The notes: a model not told the origin generated them from the letters alone. DNA of 55,969 nt from Rhodoplanes elegans (GCF_016653355.1 NZ_NHSK01000097.1:1-55969), one strand, 5' to 3'. Positions 45,240-55,484 are shown, counted from the first letter of the stretch. Numbers and translations are program-made.

Positions 45240-46118
45240 TCAGCGCGTCGGAACCGGCTTCTCGCCGCGATAGTCGTAGAAGCCGCGCTGGGTCTTGCGG
45301 CCGAGCCAGCCGGCCTCGACGTACTTCACCAAGAGCGGGCACGGCCGGTACTTGGAGTCGGCCAGCCCCTCGTGCAGCACCTGCATGACCGACAGGCAGA
45401 TGTCGAGGCCGATGAAGTCGGCGAGCTGCAGCGGGCCCATCGGATGGTTGGCGCCGAGCCGCATCGCGGTGTCGATCGCCTCGACGGTGCCGACGCCCTC
45501 GTACAGCGTGTAGATCGCCTCGTTGATCATCGGCATCAGCACACGGTTGACGATGAAGGCCGGGAAATCCTCGGACACCGCGACCGTCTTGCCGAGCCGC
45601 ACGCAGAACGCCTTGGTCGCCTCGTAGGTGACGTCCTCGGTGGCGATGCCGCGGATCAGCTCCACCAGCTCCATCAGCGGCACCGGATTCATGAAATGAA
45701 TCCCGATGAAACGCTCCGGCCGATCGGTCGAGGCGGCGAGCCGCGTGATCGAGATCGACGAGGTGTTGGAGCCGATCATCGCGTCCGGCTTGAGGTGCGG
45801 ACAGAGCTGACCGTAGATCTTGCGCTTCACGTCCTCCTTCTCGGTCGCCGCCTCGATCACCAGGTCGCAGTCCGAGAAGCCGTCGTAGGAGACCGACGGC
45901 ACGATGCGGGCGAGCGCCGTCTGGCGCTCCGCCTCGGTGATGCGGTTGCGCCGCACCTGCCGGGTCATGTTGCCGTTGATGGTCGCGAGCCCGGCCTTGA
46001 CGCGGTCCGCGCTGACGTCGTTGAGCACCACGTCCAGTCCGGCCAGGGCGCAGACATGGGCAATCCCGGTGCCCATCTGCCCGGCCCCGATCACGCCGAC
46101 CTTGTCGATATTCGTCAT
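45240..46118 (-). CDS. 3-hydroxybutyryl-CoA dehydrogenase
   Basis: Protein of 292 residues. The NAD motif is GVIGAGQMGTG at residue 7 onward, the catalytic His is in FIGIHFMNPVPLMELVE, and SNTSSISIT and LGANHPMGPLQLADFIGLD are conserved. An AGGTGA site precedes the ATG. It oxidises or reduces 3-hydroxyacyl-CoA, in butyrate, polyhydroxybutyrate or fatty acid metabolism. It is 237 bases downstream of etfA on the same strand. This order is common in related genera and suggests coupling of beta-oxidation to ETF. Confidence 0.93.
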   Translation of the reverse strand: MTNIDKVGVIGAGQMGTGIAHVCALAGLDVVLNDVSADRVKAGLATINGNMTRQVRRNRITEAERQTALARIVPSVSYDGFSDCDLVIEAATEKEDVKRKIYGQLCPHLKPDAMIGSNTSSISITRLAASTDRPERFIGIHFMNPVPLMELVELIRGIATEDVTYEATKAFCVRLGKTVAVSEDFPAFIVNRVLMPMINEAIYTLYEGVGTVEAIDTAMRLGANHPMGPLQLADFIGLDICLSVMQVLHEGLADSKYRPCPLLVKYVEAGWLGRKTQRGFYDYRGEKPVPTR

Positions 46119-46355
46119 GTCACCTACCCGAGGGACTGGCGGTCCAGGCTCTCGGGCCCGCCGGGGGACGGGCCCGGCCATGGACCGGGAAGCTCTTATA
46201 TCGCCAGTCTCGGCCGCCCGCCACGGCCGTGATGCCCGGACCGGGCCTCGGCGGGCGGTGCCGCGGCCGCCGTCGGGGTGACGGCGGCCGGATTCGCGCA
46301 GGTCGTGCAGCAGACGTCGGCCAGACGTCGCTTGCCCGGCTTCACTCGCCCGGCG

Positions 46356-47303
46356 TCACTTGCCCAGCTTGGCGAGCTCCTCCTGGAGCTCGGGCAGGAT
46401 CTTGAAGAGGTCGCCGACGAGGCCGTAGTCGGCGACCTGGAAGATCGGCGCCTCCTCGTCCTTGTTGATGGCGACGATGACCTTCGAGTCCTTCATGCCG
46501 GCGAGGTGCTGGATCGCGCCCGAGATACCGATTGCGACATAGAGCTCCGGCGCCACCACCTTGCCGGTCTGGCCGACCTGCCAGTCGTTGGGGGCGTAGC
46601 CGGCGTCGACGGCGGCGCGCGAGGCACCGACCGCGGCGCCGAGCGTGTCGGCCACCGGCTCGATGTACTTGGCGAAGTTCTCGCGGCTCTGCACGGCGCG
46701 GCCGCCCGAGACGACGATGCGGGCCGAGGTCAGCTCCGGACGCTCCGACTTCGACAGCTCCTCGCCCACGAAGCGGGAGATGCCGGGGTCGGCCACGGCC
46801 GCGACCGGCTCGATCGGTGCCGCGGCGCCGCCGGCCCCGGTCGCCTGGAACGACGAGATGCGGACCGTGATCACCTTCTTGGCGTCGCGCGACCGCACCG
46901 TCTGCACGGCGCTGCCGGCATAGATCAGCCGCTCGAACGTGTCGGGACCGAGCACCTTGATGATCTCGGACACCTGCATGACGTCGATGAGCGCGGCGAC
47001 ACGCGGCATCACGTCCTTGCCGATCGCCGTCGCCGGCATCACGAGCGCGTCGTAAGCCGGCGCGAGTGACACCAGGAGCGCCGCCAGCGGCTCGGCCGTC
47101 TGGTGGGCGTAGCGGGCGTCGTCCGCCGTGATCACCTTGGCGACGCCGTCGAGGGCGGCCGCGGCCGCCGCGACGCCCGCGACATTCTGACCGGCGACCA
47201 GCACGTGGACGTCGCCGCCGAGCGCGCGCACCGCGGTCAGGGCCTTGGCGGTGGCGTCCTTGAGGGTTCCGCCGTCGTGTTCCGCAACCAGAAGGTTCGC
47301 CAT
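46356..47303 (-). CDS. etfA: Electron transfer flavoprotein alpha subunit
   Basis: Protein of 315 residues. The C-terminal FAD-binding domain has [22 protein letters not shown] and [23 protein letters not shown]. EtfAB carries electrons from acyl-CoA dehydrogenases to the quinone pool via ETF:quinone oxidoreductase. It begins one base after the etfB stop, and both lie on minus. Confidence 0.97.
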   Translation of the reverse strand: MANLLVAEHDGGTLKDATAKALTAVRALGGDVHVLVAGQNVAGVAAAAAALDGVAKVITADDARYAHQTAEPLAALLVSLAPAYDALVMPATAIGKDVMPRVAALIDVMQVSEIIKVLGPDTFERLIYAGSAVQTVRSRDAKKVITVRISSFQATGAGGAAAPIEPVAAVADPGISRFVGEELSKSERPELTSARIVVSGGRAVQSRENFAKYIEPVADTLGAAVGASRAAVDAGYAPNDWQVGQTGKVVAPELYVAIGISGAIQHLAGMKDSKVIVAINKDEEAPIFQVADYGLVGDLFKILPELQEELAKLGK

Positions 47304-47304
47304 C

Positions 47305-48054
47305 TCACAGCACTCCGGCTTCGTCCTTGAGCTTCCCGACCAGCTCGGCGACCGAGCCGACCTTGACGCCGGCCTTGCGGCCGGCCGGCTCGACGGTCTT
47401 GAGGACCTCGAGCCGCGGCGCCACGTCGACGCCGTAGTCGGCCGGGGCCTTCTCGGCGATCGGCTTCTTCTTCGCCTTCATGATGTTGGGCAGCGAGGCG
47501 TAGCGCGGCTCGTTGAGCCGCAGATCCGTCGTCACGATCGCCGGGCCCTTGAGCGCGACCGTCTGCAGGCCGCCGTCGACCTCGCGCGTCACGGTGACGC
47601 CGTCACCTTCGAGCACGACCTTGGAGGCGAACGTGCCCTGCGGCCAGCCGAGCAGCGCGGCCAGCATCTGGCCGGTCTGGTTGCAGTCGTCGTCGATCGC
47701 CTGCTTGCCCATGATGACGAGGCCGGGCGCCTCCTCGGCGACCACCTTGGCGAGGATCTTGGCCACCGCCAGCGGCTCGACGATGCCGTCCGTCTTCACC
47801 AGGATGCCGCGGTCGGCGCCCATGGCGAGCGCGGTGCGGATGGTTTCGGCCGCCTGGGCCGGGCCTATCGAGACGGCGACGATCTCGGTCGCCTTTCCGG
47901 CCTCCTTCAGCCGGATCGCCTCCTCGACGGCGATCTCGTCGAAGGGATTCATCGACATCTTCACGTTGGCGAGCTCGACGCCGGATCCGTCCGGCTTCAC
48001 TCGCACCTTCACGTTGTAGTCGACGACCCGCTTGACTGTGACAAGGACCTTCAT
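47305..48054 (-). CDS. etfB: Electron transfer flavoprotein beta subunit
   Basis: Protein of 249 residues. Family features are [19 protein letters not shown], the [17 protein letters not shown] segment and the AMP-site region [18 protein letters not shown]. The leucine-rich recognition loop is [20 protein letters not shown]. It forms the ETF heterodimer with EtfA. Confidence 0.97.
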   Translation of the reverse strand: MKVLVTVKRVVDYNVKVRVKPDGSGVELANVKMSMNPFDEIAVEEAIRLKEAGKATEIVAVSIGPAQAAETIRTALAMGADRGILVKTDGIVEPLAVAKILAKVVAEEAPGLVIMGKQAIDDDCNQTGQMLAALLGWPQGTFASKVVLEGDGVTVTREVDGGLQTVALKGPAIVTTDLRLNEPRYASLPNIMKAKKKPIAEKAPADYGVDVAPRLEVLKTVEPAGRKAGVKVGSVAELVGKLKDEAGVL

Positions 48055-48210
48055 GCTGCATGACTCCCGCGGCGGCGGCGCAACCTATGGCCCGGTTCCG
48101 GGGCTGTCAACGCGACTTCCGCAGTGCCGCAGGGGACCGCCGGGCCTGTCTGGAAAACCTTCAAGCTGCGACGAAATTTCCGCCCGGGCGGGCGCCGCCC
48201 GGCGCCCCGC

Positions 48211-48792
48211 TCAGCGGTTCCGGCCGGGCTGCCACAGGACGTCGGCGGCGCCACGATCGTTGGCCCACCGCGCCGCGACGAACAGGAAGTCCGACAACCT
48301 GTTGACGTATTTGAGCGCCGGCCCGGACACCGTCTCGTCGGGCCGGTCGGCGAGCTCTGCCATCAGCCGCTCGGCCCGCCGGCACACGGTGCGGGCGACG
48401 TGCAGGGCGGCGGCCGCCGGGGTGCCGCCCGGCAGGATGAAGGAGCGCAGCGGCGCGAGATCGGCGTTCAGCGCGTCGATCTCGCGCTCCAGCCGGGCGA
48501 CCTGCTCCTCGCTGACCGCGAGCCGCGCCCCGCCCGGCCCCTTGCCGGCCTCGCCCGGCATGCACAGGTCGGCGCCGAGATCGAACAGGTCGTTCTGGAT
48601 GCGCGCCAGCATGGCGTCGAGCTCCGGCTCGGCCGCGGTGGAGAGCCGGGCCACGCCGAGCGCCGCATTGGTCTCGTCGACCGTGCCGTAGGCGGCGATG
48701 CGCAGGTCGTGCTTCTTGCGCCGCTCGCCGGTGCCGAGTGCCGTGGTGCCGTCGTCGCCGGTGCGGGTGTAGATGCGATTGAGCACGACCAT
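48211..48792 (-). CDS. Cob(I)yrinic acid a,c-diamide adenosyltransferase, PduO type
   Basis: Protein of 193 residues. YTRTGDDGTTALGTGERRKKHD binds ATP, and AYGTVDETNAALG and FILPGGTPAAAALHVARTVCRRAER are typical of the PduO/MMAB type. It adds the adenosyl group to cobalamin for enzymes such as methylmalonyl-CoA mutase. Upstream of etfB on the same strand, with 156 bases between. Confidence 0.95.
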   Translation of the reverse strand: MVVLNRIYTRTGDDGTTALGTGERRKKHDLRIAAYGTVDETNAALGVARLSTAAEPELDAMLARIQNDLFDLGADLCMPGEAGKGPGGARLAVSEEQVARLEREIDALNADLAPLRSFILPGGTPAAAALHVARTVCRRAERLMAELADRPDETVSGPALKYVNRLSDFLFVAARWANDRGAADVLWQPGRNR

Positions 48793-48896
48793 GGGGCTTG
48801 TCCTGCGAAGGTCCGGTCCAGTCGGGTCTCTACGGTGGCGGGACCGTAACGGATTTCGGCGCCCGGGCAATGCCGGTGCGTTTTTTCGGGCGCCCG

Positions 48897-49091
48897 CTAC
48901 CGGCCCATCGCCCAGATGGTCGCCATGATCACCACGATGGCGACGAGCTGCAGCACCACGCGCCAGCGCATCAGCCGCTGCGAGGTCGACGGCGAGCCGC
49001 CCCGCAGCATGTTGACGAGGCCGAGGAGGAGCACCACGGCGACCGCGCCGATCGCCACCGGGACCGCATACATGCTGAGCGCGTGGGCCAT
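48897..49091 (-). CDS. HIG1-like twin-transmembrane small protein
   Basis: Protein of 64 residues with two membrane segments (about 6-26 and 41-61) joined by a loop NMLRGGSPSTSQRLMRWRV. The loop matches the HIG1/hypoxia-induced family pattern (RGG...RLMRxRV). HIG1 relatives bind or stabilise cytochrome oxidase complexes in mitochondria and in some alphaproteobacteria. It is upstream of the adenosyltransferase gene. Confidence 0.85.
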   Translation of the reverse strand: MAHALSMYAVPVAIGAVAVVLLLGLVNMLRGGSPSTSQRLMRWRVVLQLVAIVVIMATIWAMGR

Positions 49092-49277
49092 GCGGGGGCG
49101 TCCTCTCTGCAATCGGCCGTGGCCGAGTCGCGACCGCCGCGGGCCGCGGCACGAGGCCACCATATAGGGATGTTTCGCCGGGCGGGAATGGTGGCGACAC
49201 CTCTTGTGCCAGGCCGGCCTTCGCGCCACTACGGGGCGACGGCGCCCACCGGCGCCACCGCAAATCCCGGACCCCTG

Positions 49278-50441
49278 ATGGCAAAGCCTCCGACGCCCCC
49301 GAAGCCCCGCACGCTCGCCGCCCAGGCGCTCGGCGCCGTCGAGCCCGTGACGCGCGCGATCGTGCCGCCCGTGCACGTCTCGACCACCTATCTGCGCGAT
49401 CCCGACAACGCCTATTCGTCCGGCTACGTCTACGGCCGGCCCGACAACGCGACCGTGCGCCAGGCCGAGGGCGTGCTGGCCGCGCTCGAAGGCGCCACGG
49501 CGGCGATGCTGCTCGGCTCCGGCCTGTCGGCCGCGACCGCCGCCGTGATGGCGCTGCCCGAGCCCGGCCACATCGTCGCGTCGCAGGTGATGTACTGGGC
49601 GTTCCGCGACTGGCTGGTGCGGGAGGCGCCGCGCTACGGGCACACGGTCACGCTGGTCGACACCACCGATCTCGCCGCCGTGCGGGACGCCGTGGTGCCC
49701 GGGAAGACCCGGCTGGTGTGGATCGAGACGCCCGGCAACCCGCTGTGGACCATCACGGACATCGCCGGCGTCGCGGAGATCGCGCACGCGGCCGGCGCCA
49801 GGGTGGCGGTCGACTCGACCGTCGCCACCCCGGTGTTCAGCCGGCCGCTGGCGCTCGGCGCCGACCTCGTGATGCACTCGGCGACCAAGTACCTGAACGG
49901 CCATTCGGACGTGATCGCCGGCGCACTCGCGACCCGGGATCCGGATGACGCCTGGTGGACCCGCATCGCCGAGCTGCGCGCGCGTCTCGGCCTGATCCTC
50001 GGGCCGTTCGAGGCGTGGCTGCTGCTGCGCGGCCTGCGCACCCTCGACGTCCGGGTGCGGGCGCAATCCGAATCCGCCGCCCTGCTCGCCACCTGGCTCG
50101 GCCATCACCGCGGCATCGAGCGGGTGCGCTATCCCGGCCTGCCGCATCATCCGGGGCACGCGATCGCGACCCGCCAGATGACCGGCTACGGCGCCATGCT
50201 GTCGGTCGACGTGCTCGGCGGCGAACAGGCAGCGATCGCGATCGCGGTCGCGGCCGCCGTGACGCTGTGGAAGCGGGCGACGTCGCTCGGCGGCGTCGAG
50301 AGCCTGATCGAGCACCGCGCCTCGATCGAGGGGCCGGGCTCGCCCTGCCCGACCAACCTGCTGCGCCTGTCGGTCGGCCTGGAAGATCCGGAGGACCTCT
50401 ACGCCGATCTCGACCGGGCGCTGGGGAGTGTCGCGTCGTGA
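49278..50441 (+). CDS. PLP-dependent Cys/Met-metabolism-type transferase or lyase
   Basis: Protein of 387 residues. The PLP lysine is K204 in HSATKYLNGHSD, and YVYGRPDNATVRQAE and WIETPGNPLWTITDI are family regions. It is of the cystathionine gamma-synthase/lyase fold. The R in the YGRPDN segment is conserved. The product is not certain: cystathionine synthase, beta-lyase or methionine gamma-lyase. Its stop overlaps the next gene as GTGA. Confidence 0.9.
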   Translation: MAKPPTPPKPRTLAAQALGAVEPVTRAIVPPVHVSTTYLRDPDNAYSSGYVYGRPDNATVRQAEGVLAALEGATAAMLLGSGLSAATAAVMALPEPGHIVASQVMYWAFRDWLVREAPRYGHTVTLVDTTDLAAVRDAVVPGKTRLVWIETPGNPLWTITDIAGVAEIAHAAGARVAVDSTVATPVFSRPLALGADLVMHSATKYLNGHSDVIAGALATRDPDDAWWTRIAELRARLGLILGPFEAWLLLRGLRTLDVRVRAQSESAALLATWLGHHRGIERVRYPGLPHHPGHAIATRQMTGYGAMLSVDVLGGEQAAIAIAVAAAVTLWKRATSLGGVESLIEHRASIEGPGSPCPTNLLRLSVGLEDPEDLYADLDRALGSVAS

Positions 50442-51379
50442 GCGGGCGGGTTCTCGTGCTGGGTGGCGCCGGCCGGCTGGGCCGCGCGAGCGCGGAGGCG
50501 TTCCGTGACGCCGGCTGGCAGGTCGCGAGCCTGGTGCGCGGCAGCGCCGCGTCCCGCATCGCGCCCGACACCGAGCTGATCACGCTCGACGCCCGCGACA
50601 CCGAGTCGGTCGTCAAGGCGGCGCAGGGCGCCGACGTGGTGCTGCACGCCCTCAACGTCCCCTACACGCGATGGGAGGCGGAGGCGTTCGGCCTGGCCGA
50701 GACCGCCATCGCGGCGGCGCGCGCCGCCGGCGCGACCCTGATGATGCCCGGCAATGTCTACGGCTACGGCGCCGGCATGCCGCCCGTGCTCGACGAGGAC
50801 ACGCCGATGCGGCCGACCTCGCGCAAGGGAACGATCCGGGTCGCCATCGAGGAGCGGCTGCGGGCCGAGGCCGAGACCGGCCTGCGCACCATCGTGCTGC
50901 GCACCGGCGACTTCTACGGCGGCGATGCCGGCGGCTGGCTCGACCGTGTCGTCCTCAACCACATCAGCCACGGGCGGCTCGCCTATCCGGGGCCGCTCGA
51001 CGTCGTCCACACCTGGGCCTACCTGCCGGACGTCGCCGCGACGGTCCCGAAGCTCGCGGCGGTGCGCGACGCCGTGCCGCCCTTCGCGGCCTACGGCTTC
51101 GCCGGCCACGCCGTGACGGGCGACGAGCTCTTGAAAGCGATCACCACGGCGCTCGGCCGGTCGTTCAAGATCGACCGCATGCAGTGGTGGATGCTGCGCC
51201 TGCTGGCCCCGCTGGTGCCGGTGTTCCGCGAGCTGACCGACATCGCCTATCTGTGGACGGTGCCGCACCGCATCGACGAGCGGCGGCTGGCCGCCGCGAT
51301 CGGGCAGGTTCCGCACACGCCGTTCGAGGCGGCGCTGGCCGCCGCCCTCTACGAGCTCGGCGCGACGCGGCGGGCGTGA
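50438..51379 (+). CDS. NAD(P)-dependent epimerase/dehydratase-like protein
   Basis: Protein of 313 residues from a GTG overlapping the PLP gene stop. VLVLGGAGRLGR is the Rossmann motif, and MMPGNVYGYG marks the extended-SDR strand. The usual Tyr-x3-Lys is absent: the region reads RPTSRKGTIRVAIEERL. The protein may bind NAD without classical SDR catalysis. It shares a transcript with the PLP enzyme. Confidence 0.85.
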   Translation: MSGRVLVLGGAGRLGRASAEAFRDAGWQVASLVRGSAASRIAPDTELITLDARDTESVVKAAQGADVVLHALNVPYTRWEAEAFGLAETAIAAARAAGATLMMPGNVYGYGAGMPPVLDEDTPMRPTSRKGTIRVAIEERLRAEAETGLRTIVLRTGDFYGGDAGGWLDRVVLNHISHGRLAYPGPLDVVHTWAYLPDVAATVPKLAAVRDAVPPFAAYGFAGHAVTGDELLKAITTALGRSFKIDRMQWWMLRLLAPLVPVFRELTDIAYLWTVPHRIDERRLAAAIGQVPHTPFEAALAAALYELGATRRA

Positions 51380-51400
51380 CGCCGCCCGGCATGTTTGATG

Positions 51401-51511
51401 GGTCATTCCGAGGCGCGGACCACCGCAGGTCCGCGAACCCGGAATCCAACCCCGGTGTCCGAGCCCGCGGCTGGATTCCGGGTTCGGCGCGTTGCGCCGC
51501 CCCGGAATGAC
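51401..51511. repeat. Intergenic repeat, family C
   Basis: GGTCATTCCGAGGCGCGGAC start and GCCCCGGAATGAC end with inner GGATTCCGGGTT/AACCCGGAATCC arms. Confidence 0.85.
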
Positions 51512-51560
51512 AGGTCGCCGAGTCTCGGCTCTCGAGGATTCGAAGTGCGCCCCGCCCTCC

Positions 51561-51638
51561 GCTCATGCCCGCGCAGGCGGGCATCCAGGGCGTCTTGCCG
51601 TATCTCCCCTGGGTCCCCGCCTTCGCGGGGACGAGCGG
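51561..51638. repeat. Intergenic repeat, family F
   Basis: GCTCATGCCCGCGCAGGCGGGCATCCAGGG and CTGGGTCCCCGCCTTCGCGGGGAC are two hairpins. Similar to 55561-55640. Confidence 0.8.
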
Positions 51639-51667
51639 ACCGCGGTGCCTCCGTCCGGCCGAACGGC

Positions 51668-52120
51668 CTATGCCGCCTTCAGATGCTTCTCGATCTCGTA
51701 GACCGGCAGCTTGGTGAGGTCCTTGTCGATCTCGGCCACCACCACGGCCTTGACCTCGTTGTGCAGGGCGCGCCGCAGTTCGGCGAGCGTCTTGGGCGGC
51801 GCGGCGATCACCAGCGCCTTCACCTTGCGATCGCGCACCAGGCGGTGCAGTGCGGCCGCCGACTCCTTGGCGAAGCGCTGCTCCTCCATCACGTGCCAGT
51901 CGGTCTGCTCGACGCTGCTGCGCCGCGCGCCGACGCTGGCGAAAGCGCGGCCGGGCGAGTCGGTGCCCTGCTCGCGGGCGGCCGGGTTGTCGGCATCGAC
52001 GAAGACCTGCTCGGTACGCAGATTGGGGAACTTCTCGTCCCCCTCGTTGCGCAGGACGAGCGCCTTGCGCCCATCCGCCACGAAGACGAAGGCATCATGC
52101 GGAATGTTGAGCTTGGTCAT
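51668..52120 (-). CDS. Host attachment-type protein
   Basis: Protein of 150 residues. FVFVADGRKALVLRN near the N-terminus and RKVKALVIAAPPKTLAELRRALHNEV near 100 match the host-attachment family, named from a plant-attachment protein in Agrobacterium/Azospirillum relatives. It resembles an archaeal release-factor-like fold. The biochemical role is not established. It is alone on minus. Confidence 0.86.
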   Translation of the reverse strand: MTKLNIPHDAFVFVADGRKALVLRNEGDEKFPNLRTEQVFVDADNPAAREQGTDSPGRAFASVGARRSSVEQTDWHVMEEQRFAKESAAALHRLVRDRKVKALVIAAPPKTLAELRRALHNEVKAVVVAEIDKDLTKLPVYEIEKHLKAA

Positions 52121-52328
52121 AGGGTTCGCCTCTCCTTACGCGAAGGCAAGCCCGCATCAGGATAGGCGCATCGGAGCCGCGGTCAATCCGTGACGCGCGA
52201 AGACGCCATTCGGCAATCGACACAACACATCGTCAAACATAACGATCTTTTACCATTGGTTAGCCGCGTGCCTTAAGACCGGGGAGGTAGCCGGTCGGCG
52301 ATTGTCTCGGCATTAGGCGAGACAGGCG

Positions 52329-55300
52329 ATGACAGGCGGCCGGGCGAGAACGTCCCCACGAGTGACGGGTATCAGATTGCGGCTGCTGGGGTTGATCCTC
52401 GTCGCCGTGCTGCCGCTCATCGCCGCCATCGCGGTCGGTCTCCATCGCGACTGGGTCAGCGACATCGACACGGCCGGGCAGCAGGTCGAGGCGCTGGCGC
52501 GCCGCGCCGCCGGTCGCTACCGCGAGGCACAGCTCGAGGCGCGGACCCTGCTCGACATCGTGAGCTTCGTTCCGGAGGTGACACACGGGTCGCCCGAAAG
52601 CTGCAACCGCTACCTCGCCCAGATCGAGCGCACGCGTCCGTGGTCGGAAGGCCTGCTGGTGCTCGACCGGGCCGGCCGCGTCGTCTGCCACACGGCGCCG
52701 GGCGGCATCGGCCTCGACGTCTCCGACCGCGACTACTTCAAGATCGCGATGGCCGAACGCAGGTTCGTCGTCAGCGACGTCATGACCAGCCGCATCACCG
52801 GCGCGCCGGTCACCCTCCTGGTGCTGCCGATCCTGGACGAGAACGGCACCGTCGTTCGGCTGGTCGGGATGGCCCTGCGGCCGACCTGGCTCGACAAGAT
52901 CGTGCAGGAGAGTGCCGACGGGTTGGACCCGAGCTTCTGGCTCGTCGACTCCGCCGGCCGGCTGATGGCGTACGCCTCGGGGGACCGCGGCACCTCGGCG
53001 ACGAAGGCGCTCGACCCGGAGATCGCGCGGCGGCTGACCGCCGTCGCGGACGCCTGGACGCCGGGCACACCGGCCGAGGGGCCCAGGCGTATCTATGGCG
53101 TGGTTCAGCTGCCGGAATCGGGCGGTCGCATCGTCGCGGCCGTCGACCGCAGCACCGCGCTCGCCCGGGTGGAGACGAAGATCGGCCGCGGCGTGCTCGT
53201 CTCGGCCGGTGCGCTGGCGCTCGCCGTGATCCTCGCCATGGGCGTCGCCCGCGGCATCGCGGCGCCGCTCGAGCGACTGACCGAAGCGGCGCGCGGCGCG
53301 CGCCGCTTCCAGGACGTCGACCTGCCGGTGCTGCGCGACTACGCCGAGGTGGAATCGCTGTCGCAATCGCTCCAGGCCCTGCTGCGCGACAATCGCGACC
53401 GCGAGGCGGCCTTGCGCACGGCACGGGGCGAGGCGGAGCGCGCGTCCGAGGCGGAGCGGGCCGCACATGCGCGCCTGCGCGAAGCCATCGAGGCGGTGCC
53501 GGTCGGCCTCGCCTTCTTCGACGCCGAAAACCGCTTCGTCGTGTGGAACCGGTTCTACGAGGACCTCTACGCCGCCAATCCGATGCCGCTGGCGCCCGGC
53601 CTGCGGCTCGAGGATCGCCTGGGGGAACGGCTGAGGGCCGGCCTGATTCCGGCGGCGGTCGGTCGGGAGGAGGAATGGCTGGCCGAACGCATGGCGAGCT
53701 TCCACGCCCATGCGGGCAGCCACGAGCAGCGCCTGCCGGGCGACCGCTGGCTGCGCGTCGAGGAGAGGCGGACCAGCGACGGCGGCTCGATCGGCATCCG
53801 CATCGACATCACCGAGCTCAAGCGCAGCGAGCAGTCGTTCCGCCTGATGTTCGACGCCAATCCGGTGCCGATGTGGGTGTTCGACTGCGAGACCCTGCGC
53901 TTCCTCGCCGTCAACGACGCCGCCGTGCATCACTACGGCTGGAGCCGCGAGCAGTTTCTCGCCATGACGGTGCTGGACCTGCGCGATCCCGCCGACCACG
54001 CCGCGGTCCGGCTCGCCGCCCGGTCGCCGGAGCCGTCGCGCGGCGAGCATGTGTGGCGGCATCGCCGCGCCGACGGCAGCGAGATCCTGGCCCAGCCGTT
54101 CACGCGGATGCTCTCCTACGACGGCCGGCCGGCCAAGCTGGTGGCGTCGATCGACGTCACCCAGCAGTCCCGCGACGAGGAGCGGATCCGTCGCCTCGCC
54201 CATTTCGACAGCCTGACCGAGCTCGCCAACCGCACCCTGTTCCGTGCCCGACTGGAGGAGGCGGTCGCCCGCGATCGTCCGGACGGCGAGGGGCTGGCGC
54301 TGATCTGCATCGACCTCGACGGCTTCAAGGACGTCAACGACACGCTCGGGCACCCGATCGGCGACCGGCTCCTGAAGCACGTCGCCGACCGCCTGCGCGG
54401 CTGCGTGCGCGAGCAGGACACCGCGGCCCGCATCGGCGGCGACGAGTTCGCCGTCGTGCAGGACGGGATCACCCGCACCGAGGACGCCGGGCAGCTCGCC
54501 GAACGGCTGATCGCGGTGATCAGCACCCCCTATCTCATCGAAGGCCACGCCATCACGGTGACGCCCTGCGTCGGCATCGCCACCACGCTGGACCGCGACA
54601 GCCGCTCGCCCGACGATCTCCTCAACCACGCCGACATGGCGCTCTACCGCGCCAAGGCGCGCGGGCGCCGGACCCATTGCTTCTTCGAGCCCGAGATGGA
54701 CGCCCAGCTCAAGGCGCGCCGCGCCCTCGAGCTGCATCTGCGCGCCGCCCACGACGCCGAGCAGTTCGAGGTGCACTACCAGCCCTGGGTCGATCTGCGC
54801 AGCGGCACCGTGAAGGGCTTCGAGGCGCTGCTGCGCTGGACCCATCCGGAACGCGGCCCGGTGTCGCCGGCCGAGTTCATCCCGATCGCCGAGACCATCG
54901 GCCTGATCGTGCCGCTCGGCGAATGGGTGCTGCGGCGGGCCTGCGCCGACGCGGCCCGCTGGCCCGACACCGTGGACATCGCCATCAACCTGTCGCCCCT
55001 GCAGTTCCGCTCGGGCGACATCGTCGGGACCGTGAAATCCGTCCTCGCCGACAGCGGCATCGATCCGGCCCGGCTCGAGCTCGAGATCACCGAGACGGTG
55101 CTGCTCGAGGACAGCCCGACCAATCTCGCGACCCTCCACGCGCTGCGGGCGCTCGGCGTGCGCATCGCGATGGACGACTTCGGCACCGGCTACTCGTCGA
55201 TCGGCTACCTGCGCCGCTTCCCCTTCGACAAGATCAAGATCGACCGCTCCTTCGTCAGCGAGCTGCCGAACGACATCGACTGCCTGACCATCACGCGCGG

Positions 55301-55484
55301 CATCACCGAGCTCGCCGCCGGGCTGGGCATGAGCACGATCGCCGAAGGAGTCGAGACGATCGAGCAGCAGGAGATCCTGCGCGCCATCGGCTGCACGCTC
55401 GGCCAGGGCTACCTGTTCGGCCGCGCCATGCCGGCCGCGATGTCCGAGACGCTGGCGCACAGCCGCCGCACCGTCGCGGCGTGA
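52329..55484 (+). CDS. Membrane sensor with PAS, GGDEF and EAL domains (c-di-GMP turnover)
   Basis: Protein of 1051 residues. Membrane segment 1 (about 18-38), a periplasmic dCache-like domain (about 40-285, with SDRDYFKIAMAERRFVVSD), segment 2 (about 290-307), a HAMP-like linker, PAS domains near 385 and 503, GGDEF (about 625-780, intact GGDEF near 703) and EAL (about 800-1051, GFEALLRW, DDFGTGYSS, EGVET). Both catalytic domains look intact, so it could make or break c-di-GMP. The dCache domain likely binds a small organic ligand. No partner genes are adjacent. Confidence 0.94.
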   Translation: MTGGRARTSPRVTGIRLRLLGLILVAVLPLIAAIAVGLHRDWVSDIDTAGQQVEALARRAAGRYREAQLEARTLLDIVSFVPEVTHGSPESCNRYLAQIERTRPWSEGLLVLDRAGRVVCHTAPGGIGLDVSDRDYFKIAMAERRFVVSDVMTSRITGAPVTLLVLPILDENGTVVRLVGMALRPTWLDKIVQESADGLDPSFWLVDSAGRLMAYASGDRGTSATKALDPEIARRLTAVADAWTPGTPAEGPRRIYGVVQLPESGGRIVAAVDRSTALARVETKIGRGVLVSAGALALAVILAMGVARGIAAPLERLTEAARGARRFQDVDLPVLRDYAEVESLSQSLQALLRDNRDREAALRTARGEAERASEAERAAHARLREAIEAVPVGLAFFDAENRFVVWNRFYEDLYAANPMPLAPGLRLEDRLGERLRAGLIPAAVGREEEWLAERMASFHAHAGSHEQRLPGDRWLRVEERRTSDGGSIGIRIDITELKRSEQSFRLMFDANPVPMWVFDCETLRFLAVNDAAVHHYGWSREQFLAMTVLDLRDPADHAAVRLAARSPEPSRGEHVWRHRRADGSEILAQPFTRMLSYDGRPAKLVASIDVTQQSRDEERIRRLAHFDSLTELANRTLFRARLEEAVARDRPDGEGLALICIDLDGFKDVNDTLGHPIGDRLLKHVADRLRGCVREQDTAARIGGDEFAVVQDGITRTEDAGQLAERLIAVISTPYLIEGHAITVTPCVGIATTLDRDSRSPDDLLNHADMALYRAKARGRRTHCFFEPEMDAQLKARRALELHLRAAHDAEQFEVHYQPWVDLRSGTVKGFEALLRWTHPERGPVSPAEFIPIAETIGLIVPLGEWVLRRACADAARWPDTVDIAINLSPLQFRSGDIVGTVKSVLADSGIDPARLELEITETVLLEDSPTNLATLHALRALGVRIAMDDFGTGYSSIGYLRRFPFDKIKIDRSFVSELPNDIDCLTITRGITELAAGLGMSTIAEGVETIEQQEILRAIGCTLGQGYLFGRAMPAAMSETLAHSRRTVAA

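Noticed and set aside
52260-55460. A 1066-codon minus-strand open frame
   Set aside because: It is antisense to the PAS-GGDEF-EAL gene, with His/Arg/Gly-rich composition and no domain; a high-GC shadow.
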